A model generated the notes under the pieces. That model was not told where the DNA came from and made no database searches. It saw only the letters and a list, made by a program, of their open reading frames with translations. 64,000 nucleotides of DNA from Pteria penguin (Eukaryota; Mollusca; Bivalvia; Pterioida; Pteriidae). Of this stretch, positions 44,691 through 55,500 are shown piece by piece. The position numbers and the translations under genes are program-made. The stretch covers positions 2,287,001-2,351,000 of the forward strand of contig CM068585.1 of assembly GCA_035048485.1 (NCBI GenBank), written 5' to 3'. Position 1 is the stretch's first letter; every line of letters begins with the position of its first letter.

Positions 44691-47600
44691 ATTCTTGAGA
44701 TGTAGCTGAATTAATACTCTTTCTTGTATCAATTCTCTTATGGTGATGTTTGTGTTTTCTTGGCTTCATAGTACATCAGGTTCTTGTACACAAGGAAAGA
44801 TGTATGAACAATGCAAAGATGAAAAATATGTATGTCATGAGTTGTATATAAATATCTTAATTTTTAAATCTGTGAATAGCTGCCTGTGTGATATTTGTTA
44901 CACTTAATGATAGATACAGATGTTAAATAATTTCCAGTTTGAAACAAGATTTAGAACAGTGAAATGGAAGTTTTGTTTATTTGACATTACTGACGAATGT
45001 ATGTAACGTTTAGAATGAATTGTTATGAAATAGTATTTTCTGTAAGTAATACATCCAGCAAGATATGTTTTGGTGTCAATAGAAGAAAATTGTTTTGTTT
45101 ATTGTATATATTTATAAGAAAACTAATAATAGGTATCATCATTGCCTTTTTATAATTAACATCTATTGTTGGTAAACACTAATCATACAAATTTAGCAAT
45201 ATGTTGATGCAATTAGATTTTCTGTTTTATCTATAAATAACTAGTAGTGATATTTGTTTCCATGTCATTTTCAACATTGTGATAATTATATATATATATA
45301 TATATATCTCCTTACCATTCTTATTTTTGTGTTGCATTCAGCGTATTGCTCAGTGAATAAACTCATTAGGTATTTCAGCATTATTTACAATATATTAACT
45401 GATTAGGCATTTTTGATATTAGTTTCAATATGACATGTATGTTTGGCATTTGTGTTCACAGTCATGGTGCTCTGGTGAGCAATGTTGACCCACATTAGCT
45501 TCTTGGTACATGTTAACATAATGTTTTGAGAATAGTCCATTTGGTAGTGTAAAATATGTACATAGTGAAAGCTTTTGAACAAAGATAGAGAGTGGAATGC
45601 CTCTTAACGTTTCCATTGAAGTTGGAGGTCTGTGGCAAGGTAGTTTTGTTTCCATAATAAATTCCTGGTAATGATTATTAGGTATTTATACACAGTATGT
45701 ATGATATCACATATTTGTTGTATTTTGAACCTGTCCATTAAGTTTGTTCCATTATCATTTCACTCTTCTATTTGAAATTTCTACATTGATGCTCATTATT
45801 TAATGATTTAATTCAGCAAAACATCCCCCTATAGTGGACTCCCATCCAATGAAAAACTGATATCAACCAAGAAAGTCATCTTTCCAAAAATGCTTGCCGG
45901 ATACCATATCTTGCTTGCCTGAATCCATATCTGTGAATTACTCTAGGGATTGCATTATCCAACAAACTCATTTACCCATCTATAAGTTATTCCCCTCCAA
46001 GTACATTGATAATGAAATGCAAAATATTAAGTCCTGTTTGATATTACAGCACTACAAAATATATATTTATGTTGTTTCTATTGCTTAAACACTGAAGGCG
46101 ATCAGTAAATAAGAGAATATATTCACCAATGTTTAGCTTTCCATTTGATGTGGTATAGTCTGTGCCTCAGTCATTTTTTTTAAACAATAAATATTGCTTC
46201 ATCAAATAAAATTCTATAACTGTATGATTTTAAGAAAGATAATACAACATGCGATCACTCTTCGTCAGGCATCCGAACATCTCTCCATCTGATATAGATC
46301 TTTAAATTGATCCTTCAGAATTGCTGAAGGGATTTTGATTAATCTTAGTATGAAGTATTATTCAAAGTCCCTTACAACTTTTTGGCCAGATCTATCAAGG
46401 GGTGGATCCAGGATTGGGTAATATAGGCCTAGGGGGCACCCTCATTTAACAAACTTCTTTACATTGGCTTCATAGATCAACAAACCAAATGTATCAGAGT
46501 GATCTAGAGGGTGTCTGAAGAAGTGTTGTTGTTTGTGTCTCCATAACAAAATCAAGTTTTTTGGTTCAATTTTCAAAATAAAATTCTGGAAAAAAGAGAC
46601 TCAATGCAGAGCATTCTGATACTTTTTAAGTTTCTCATGTGCTCAAGGTTATCATTTGAGTATAAAAGGCCCCTTGTGGCCCCTTAGGTTTTTATTTTTA
46701 GCAATCAATTCTGTTTTTTCTAGTTTTCTCTAAGAGTATTTAAATATTGATACAAAATATGTTATTGAAGAAAGAAGTATATGAATGAACATGACATAAT
46801 TTATATTAATTGTTTTATCTATAAAAACTGAAAAATGAATGTTTTCAGTTTTATATGTTGTTGGTTGCACGAATTGCTTGCAGTGAGAATTTTGTCCATT
46901 TTTTAAGGAGAAGAAGTAATGACAATATTAGTATATGTATATGAAGTACCCACTGAATGTTTTATTTGCCACATGACATGAAAATTATTATTTTAGTGTG
47001 ATACTACCATAATATTTCACAGATTATTTGAATAACATAATATACTCATGTTTTAATATTATCTTTGAAAAATAAATTATGCAAAATTGAATGTATCATA
47101 TTATGTGTCATATATATGAATATGATTGTCAGTGATCATGATTTCTGTATGTCTTCAAATTAGAATTATTTTTGATGCATTCATAAAAAAAGACAATAAC
47201 CTTGTGAAATTTTCTCTCTATAAATGTCATTATATCTTTCACATGAAATTTCTTTTGGGTTTTAAACGTTTAGGTTTTAATACCACATAGTGACTATATA
47301 ATGGACCAATATACAATTCACATAGCACTGAAAATGTCAAAAACTACAGACATAGACCCTATTGTCCGTTATGATTTATCTTATATTCTTATATGACTTG
47401 ATATTGACTTGACTAGTTATGTATAGGACTGACTGAAGCAAGAGGAATCTTTTCCGACTCATTTACAGTTGCGTTTGAAAAAAATAATAAAAATCTCTTT
47501 CGAATCAATTAGGATCAAATGTCGAATGGAACGTTATTTTCACGAGTAGTAAAGGAAAACAAAAATATAAACATTACCATTTTCTCTATATAAGTGACAG

Positions 47601-47905
47601 AATTAGTTAGTTGGTAAATATTCTCTACTTTGTAAAGATTTAAATCGAACACATGTAAAACAATAAAACTAGTTCGACTGCTCTTTAATTTTGTTCTTTT
47701 AAAAATACGTCATAATCTGTTCAAATACAACATTCCCAACAGAACTGTTTCTGTGCCAATACAATAGTGGATTCAAGTGAGAAGTAGAAATCTGACAATA
47801 ATGCATGAAATTTAATTGGAGTTACTTCCCTTTTCCGGCATTTTGGAGGTGAAGGTGGAGTTTTAGCTTCATATTCATACCAATTATATTGAATTAATAT
47901 GCTCT
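44691..47905. other. Intergenic or 3' flank, no gene recognised
   Basis: AT-rich. Contains an (AT)n tract near 45288-45307 and a dispersed-repeat phrase GGGGTGGATCCAGGATTGGG near 46390. Several AATAAA and ATTAAA signals exist and I cannot say which ends the scavenger receptor transcript. Short frames here lack supporting features. Confidence 0.45.
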
Positions 47906-48661
47906 CAAAACCTTTCGGGGGAGCATATAGTCGCTGTCAGATCGGTTTGTCTGTCTGTCCGTCCGTCCGAGCTCATATCTGCTATACCTTTCATCAGAAT
48001 TTGATCATACTTCTTTGGGAAAAAGGTCACTCTAGGTCATTTCTGAAATGTCAAAGTCACTTAATAACTAGACTTAAAATAGTTTGAGGTACTTGTATCT
48101 CCTATACCTTTCATCAGAATTTGATCATACTTCTCCAAAATGTTATATAGTTTAAGAGCTTTTGGACAGGGACAAGGGTCACTTAAGGTCTTTCTGAAAA
48201 GTCAAGGTCACTTTTCAACTTTAACTTACCATGAACTACATGTATTTCCTACACCTTAGATCAGAATTTGATCATATTTCACCAAAATGCTATTTAGCTT
48301 AAGGGCTTTTGGACAAAGGTCACTCTAGGTCATTTCTGAAAGGTCAAGGTCACGTTGAAAAGTTTATTTCACAGCTAATCAAGGTCAGACTTACTCATTA
48401 GTTTAAGAGACTGTTATCACTTGTTGTTCTACAGTTGACTCAATTGGATATCCATATGATGCATTGAGATTTAAAATCGTCATCAATTAATACAATGATT
48501 TCCTATATATTGAGTCATTCATTTCTTTCATTATTGCTGTGCTTCTTGGAGCATCCATTATTTTATCCACAGGTTTTTTGTAAATGAATTGAGTCATCAA
48601 TTTCCTGCATTATAGCTGCCGTTTGGGGAGCATACATCAGTTTTACTGATGATCTTGTTTA
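47906..48661. repeat. Dispersed bivalve repeat with internal units of about 120 bp
   Basis: Begins GGGGGAGCATATAGTCGCTG with a GTCTGTCTGTCCGTCCGTCC tract, then three units with ACCTTTCATCAGAATTTGAT, CATACTTC and GGTCACTCTAGGTCATTTCT, and ends GGGGAGCATACATCAGTTTT. The start and end share GGGGAGCATA. The SINE at 48664 inserted right at its right edge. Confidence 0.65.
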
Positions 48662-48663
48662 GA

Positions 48664-48943
48664 TTGATTGATTAATTGAATATTGTTTTACGTCACCCCA
48701 CCATTATTTCACGTATATTGTAACGGCCTCTGCCTGATGCATTTCATACAAATTGATACCTTTGCAACGGACCCAACCGGAGCAGTGAGGGATCTTTTAC
48801 CTGCCACGCCTACTGTGACACGGGACCTCGGTTTTTACTGTCTCATCTGAAAGACAGAACACCGGTGCACCAAGGGCGGGAGTCGAACCCGGAACCTCTC
48901 GATCAAGAGCCGAGCACCTTATCCAATAGGCCACACCGGCTTC
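48664..48943 (-). mobile_element. tRNA-derived SINE, minus orientation
   Basis: Same family as 41156-41397: the reverse strand shows a tRNA-like head with GGTTCGACTCCCGCCC as B box, the CTGTCTTTCAGATGAGACAG body and a tail GTGACGTAAAACAATATTC then AATC repeats. Direct repeats TCTTGTTTA(GA) at 48653-48663 and 48944-48954 are the likely target duplication. Confidence 0.88.
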
Positions 48944-49185
48944 TCTTGTTTAGAGAAAGTTATGTACATTTTCACTCCTCTGAAAACATTTTGACATTGT
49001 TCATTGGTTGTTTTATTGTATAACAATTGCAAAAATTCATGAAACATCCTTATTTCGGAAAAATTCTTTACTCTTTACACAATATGATTGATATATGCAC
49101 AATTGTCCAGTCCTATGTCTCCAACATGGCTGAAAAGGGAAGTAAATCCAGTTAAATTTTAAGCTTTCAAAAACTATAAGCCATA

Positions 49186-49222
49186 AAACACACACACACA
49201 CACTCTCTCTCTATATATATAT
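49186..49222. repeat. Compound microsatellite (CA)n(CT)n(TA)n
   Basis: ACACACACACACACA runs into CTCTCTCTC and TATATATATAT just beyond the stop codon of the minus-strand gene, hence probably in its 3' untranslated region. Confidence 0.9.
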
Positions 49223-49239
49223 CAATGCAACTGACAATA

Positions 49240-49544
49240 TCAGACACTTATGTTGGTACCTATACTAACAGCCTCCACATCTATCCTATTTTGTGCGTGC
49301 ATATCGTCATAGTTTTTGTTTATCTGCATCATGCATTCACTGATACTACAACAATTTGTATTGTGACAATGTATGGATGGTGAAGGTGGCTCAAAATACA
49401 AATCATCACAACTTGTGATCTTAGCCGGTAATACATCTGTGGTCAGAGCAGGTGCTTGTACGTCGGTCTTCAGAGATAACGTCCGTCGCTGTATAATATT
49501 CTGAATAAATGTAGATTGGCCATCACTGCAGTTCCTTTGAAAAC
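49240..49544 (-). CDS. Receptor-like gene, last exon (cytoplasmic tail)
   Basis: Reads C-FQRNCSDGQSTFIQNIIQ and onwards for 101 codons to a TGA at 49242-49240, ending SIGTNISV. Contains seven cysteines (NCS, SCD, IHC, NCC, EC and the split first codon) and two tyrosines (DDLYFEP, KNYDDM) that could be phosphorylated. No known signalling domain recognised. Acceptor ATGTCATAG. Confidence 0.8.
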
Positions 49545-52500
49545 CTATGACATACGTAGTATAGAATATATATCTGATCAGTTAAACGTGATATAATTTT
49601 ATTACTGTTATGAATTCAATTATATATTATACGTTTTTACATTGCATAATCTACTTTTTCGCTGTTTGTTATAATTTCCTTTTCTTCCAACCTCCGCACG
49701 GCATATTTCCATTCCATACATCCATACATCAGGACTAATTTTGGCTTTGACACAACTTAATTAGAATTAGACTTGTTTTATCTATATTGTATTCCTGAAA
49801 TTCACAATCACCACAAACAACGTTTTATTGCTAGTTCCTCTTAGTGCACACCGAAATCCGTATCATACTTGTTCTTTTTATGTAGGGTTATTTATAAGTT
49901 TTGTTTTATTATTAGCTCGTAGTCATATAAGGTAGGTGGCGATAGGTCCTGACCCTTTTCTACAATACCTTATGTGGACGCTTCACTTTACTATGCCATC
50001 TTGACCCTTTACTACACTACCTTATGTGGACCCTTCACTTTACTATGCCGTCTTGACCATTTTCTAGACAACATTATGTGGTCCCTTCACTTTACTATGC
50101 CATCTTGACCCTTTACTACACTACATTATGTGGACCCTTTACTTTACTATGCCATCTTGACCCTAAACTACACTACATTATGTGGACCCTTCACTTTACT
50201 ATGCCATCTTTACCCTTTACTACACTACATTATGTGGACCCTTCACTTTACTATGACATCTTGACCCTTTACTACACTATATTATGTGGACCCTTCACTT
50301 TACTATGCTATCTTTACCCTTTACTACACTACATTATGTGGACCCTTCACTTTACTATGACATCTTGACTCTTTACTACACTATATTATGTGGACCCTTC
50401 ACTTTACTATGCTATCTTTACCCTTTACTACACTATGTTATGTGGACCCTTCACTTTACTATGCCATCTTGATCTTTTACTACAATACCTTATGTGGACC
50501 CTTCACTTTACTATGCCATTTTGATCCTTTACTACACAACATTATGTGGATCCTTCACTTTACCATGCCATCTGACCCTTTACTACACAACATTACGTGG
50601 ACTCAGTCGAATATTATGCCATGTGGACTCTTCCCTATGCTATACCATCTTGGCCCTTCATGACACCGTGTTGTAGAACCTTTACTATATTGGGAGAATA
50701 TGAGAATACTGGTATAATGTTATATAATAACCCAGATAAATGTAATACTTATTATGACACATTCCTTTGATCTTTTCTCACCACCTTCGTTATTGATGCC
50801 CACCAATTAATGAAATACTATTCTATATAAACAATACGTACATTCTATAATAGAAAGACCTCTATCACGATTACAGACATGTTATTATACGTACATCTCT
50901 GGCGTATTCGGTGCAGCACTACTGCAAGTAGAAATATCACTATGACGACAGCACCACTGGGGAGCAAAATCACAACTAGATCTGGTCTTCCCTCGCGTTT
51001 CCTCTGTCCTGTGAATTATAAGTAAATACAACGTACCGAAGTATGTTACGAAATCGATGCGTATAACAAGCCGGGAACATAACGGGAATAAAGGGCAATG
51101 CTGGATTTATGGAGAGACAGAGGTGGCACTAGGTTCCTTGGAAGAGTAACAATCCCCCGATGGCCCATCACATCCGCCGGTGAACACATAGTTCTCACAA
51201 TCCGAACATCAATGGGTGTCTGGAGAATTTAAAGTGTACAGATAGCTATGCTGTTTGTTTTGACAAATTCTCATGTTTAATAAAAATGGTAAAGTTAGGA
51301 ACACAAATAGCAAAAAACATGCCCCATCAGTTGACCTGGGGCATTAAAATTTCTCTTTATATATTTTGCTAAAAGATTAGTGGTCGAATCGGAAATACGA
51401 AAAGAAATAAGTGTAAGATAATTCATAAGTGCAAAACGTTCATAAATTTTAGTAGAATTATCATTTATCACAATATTCTTCGCCTGATAATTTGAACATA
51501 AATTCATTCAAAATATTTACAGAAAGAAAAGCTTCCTTTAAATTTCATAAAATTCTCATTTACTTCCCCGGTTCTTACTACTGTGCCCTTAAACCACTTC
51601 TCTCATCGTATCTCAACGACTTAAAATATATACTTAAAATTTGCCGTGATAAAATTATGTAAATTACTCTAAAACTAAGGAGAATCTCCCTCAGGCATAG
51701 CTCTGTCCTTAGATTGATTCTTTGGTTCACTTTTTTCGGTCATTTTTGGTTTCAATACTGCTCTTCAAACATTTATATTATATGAGATTTCCAACCATTC
51801 GGCCATGAGCATCACTGAAGAGACATAAGTTGTCGAAATGCGCATCTGGTGCACAAAATTCAAATGTATATATTTTCTATATCTTTTATAACCACTAGGC
51901 CGGTGTTACTGCTGGTGGACTGATAGTCCCCGAGGGCATCATAAGTCTAGTTTTCAGTGCTTTTGTACTGACTTAAAATATATACTTAAAATTTGCCGTG
52001 ATAAAATTATGTAAATTACTCTAAAACTAAGGAGAATCTCCCTCAGGCATAGCTCTGTCCTTAGATTGATTCTTTGGTTCACTTTTTTCGGTCATTTTTG
52101 GTTTCAATACTGCTCTTCAAACATTTATATTATATGAGATTTCCAACCATTCGGCCATGAGCATCACTGAAGAGACATAAGTTGTCGAAATGCGCATCTG
52201 GTGCACAAAATTCAAATGTATATATTTTCTATATCTTTTACAACTACATTACGTACACTACATTAGATCTATGTGTATTCACATTCCATAGCGTGAATAG
52301 GATAATTTGACTTAGTGTTCTTGTATCTTTCGTGTGCTCATGTGTGTTGAAAAGTTGTTGCAGCGCTTTTGCGACGGGCGCTGTATACCACCAGGGGACG
52401 CTTACTCCTACCGAGCACCTAGTCTCACCTCGATTTTATTGGGGTACACTTTTGTCTGACTATGACACTATACACGATATTGTTCTTTTATTCCATGGAC

Positions 52501-55500
52501 TACGAGATGTGGTTAACTCTTCGCTACTTCTATATAGAGAGAGCAACCTTTATGACAAATATTCTCAGAAACATGTGAAGCATTGAAGAAAAAGCACAAA
52601 AAAGATATCACTTTGACATTATCAAAACACCCATAAAACTACCTTTCGATGTCATTTTTAAATGCTGACATATCACTGGAAAAGATACCTTTTCGTGAAA
52701 TTTAGAAATTTAAAAATCCACAGAAAAGGTGGAAGATTGAAAATCGCCAAATGACACTTATTAATTGAATAACTTTCAAATGAATAGTTCTTAATTTTCA
52801 CAGAAAAATGTTTTCCTTTAAATTGCAATGTTATACTTATAGCTCAGGGAAAGAGATTTTATGAAACTTGTGCCCAATTCCATTTCTGCTTATCCTTAAA
52901 GTAAATTTATAAATACTGCCATACGTTTGTCTTTGTATACATGCAGACCGAAAGTAATCGGGGAAAGGGGGCAATTTTTCGGTGGATCATGTGCCGATTC
53001 CTTCTGATTTTGAGACAAAACGAAATTCAAAATTTAACCCCCATTTTTGAAAAAAAAGTTTATTAAGAACACGGCTCTGTACTTGTATGTATCTATTTGT
53101 GTATAGTTATCATTTTGTGGTTTGTGTGTTGCTGAACACGAAGTTTTGGGCCACACTTACATGGCGACAGCAAATGTAAGCTGTGGAACTCCGGGTATCT
53201 ATACCTTTGTGTCTTGGTTGCTCCTGCTCGGTGGATGACTCGGGTATAACATAGGATGTTAATACTGCCGAGCATGCCTGGCAATGTTTAGCTTCTTCTC
53301 CTACGCCAGTCTGGATGAAGCAAGGGCACTTCTCGTCTTCTGTAATCTGTACAAGACAATATGCATTATAAGTAATAATAAGAGAGAGGTATACCACTTG
53401 CTGAGTACAAAGGTAACTGGTAGCATGTCACTATGGCATTCACAGAAACATACTTCTGGAATCACTACAATCGGCGCTAACAAATGTTATCCCTCCCCCC
53501 CCAATCCTCAAACTGAAATACCAATTTTTATGGAACATTTCTTCTTTGAATACATAGGTGTAAGGCCTAAGACCCCATATTTCATAGCTTCAGCGATATT
53601 AATTGAATCATTGGTACGCCGCGTGTCGATACATTATACACAATGCGAAATTCATTGGCTTTAATGTATTTTTCATAACGGACTATGTTATAATAGACAT
53701 TCGGATATTATTCATACTTACCATGATCTGTATATTGTATGTGCCATATGATACTTACCATGATCTGTATATTGTATGTGCCATATGATACTTACCATGA
53801 TCTGTATATTGTATGTGCCATATGATACTTACCATGATCTGTATATTGTATGTGCCATATGATACTTACCATGATCTGTATATTGTATGTGTCATATGAT
53901 ACTTACCATGATCTGTATATTGTATGTGCCATATGATACTTACCATGATCTGTATATTGTATGTGCCATATGATACTTACCATGATCTGTATATTGTATG
54001 TGCCATATGATACTTGTTCAAAAACAACAGCACTCTGTAAAAATAATAATTAGAGATATAGTAAGAGGTCCTCCGAAGCGGTGTAAGAGGTCCTCCGAAG
54101 GGAAGTAAGAATTAAATGAGTAACAAGAAACACTCAGTATCCATGTGAATATTGATAGTTTCTTCTTACTTACATGATAATTAACACCGAATCATAGATA
54201 ATATGATACATAACATGCACATTGGTTATTCAAAATCCAGTTGACTGAAAGAACACTATAATATAATATAATATAATATAATATAATATCATATAATCCT
54301 GACAAGTTGTTAGAACTAAAGTGACATAGCAACAGTCGCCTTTCTATTTCACTTTCATTATCGATTCCCGGGTTGCGCCACTATATTTAAGAGGTTGGTA
54401 ACCTCCTGCTTCCATGTCGCAATATTACTGAACAATTGTCTTTTGATTGTTCTGCTGTTACGGTGAGTGGGAAGGTGGGCCCGTAAACCGGTTAACCACA
54501 CCATTTGTTTGGCTTTTGTCAAATTAAATGACCGTCCTAAGTCGGTATCGTAATTGCACTACAATCAAATATTTTTGTAATGTGTTAAATGTTCTATTAT
54601 ATTATTTATATTCATGTATTGTATAGCTCCATGGTGACTTCTGCCACATACCTGAGCCGGTAACTCCTCTTGTTTCTTTGAAAGTGACGTAAAACACCAA
54701 TCAACCAAATGTATTCCATAAAAGAAGTGAGCATACGCTGAGCAAGCTATTGTGCATCGGATGAACTGAGAGACAAAACAAAATATGCCTCTTGAAGAGA
54801 TATCGAAATGTTATTACATAAAATGTTTTCAATACCGGCGTCCATGCTGGATCTCAGAGATGATCTTTCTACGATTTCCCTAGAGACCAAACTGAAATTC
54901 TCACCTGTCTTGTAAGTTTATAGGCAATTAAATTCCCAGATGAGTAAATTTCAATCTGGTATTCCAGACCAGAGACTCCATCTAAAGTATCGAAATTAAT
55001 CTTCAAAGATGTCATATTGTAATCATACGAGGCTAAGATGTCACTGGACCAATCTGAAACAAAATTACATTGAGTCAATCCCATGACCTTGAGATCTGAC
55101 TTGTGTATGATGGATAAACCATGTAACGTCAGTAAACAGAACAATCAATGACAGAACTAAACAAAGGGAAATACCATCCACGGTCCCCCATGGATGCGGA
55201 AAAAGACTCATCAGTGTTCTTAAAAACAATTCATCGAAAAATAAAATAGAATATAATGACCCACAATTTAGGGATAAACGAGTGGTACATAAAGAACACA
55301 ATCTAAAATTTTCACACAAAATTTATCTGTAATTCTACAAATTCCTAAAATCAACATTTTCACTCGAAGTCGAACTTAACACATTTTTTTAGGTGCCCTT
55401 CAGAACCTCTAATGCACAATTGTAAATGTTCCGTAGATATCTCTAACAGTCGGTGGACAAGTCCTATAGGGAGTTTGTCAGATCAGTAAGTACGTCACAC

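Noticed and set aside
53284..53664. Plus-strand 126-codon frame
   Set aside because: It overlaps the minus-strand cysteine-rich exon, which has correct splice sites and phases; the plus frame is its shadow.
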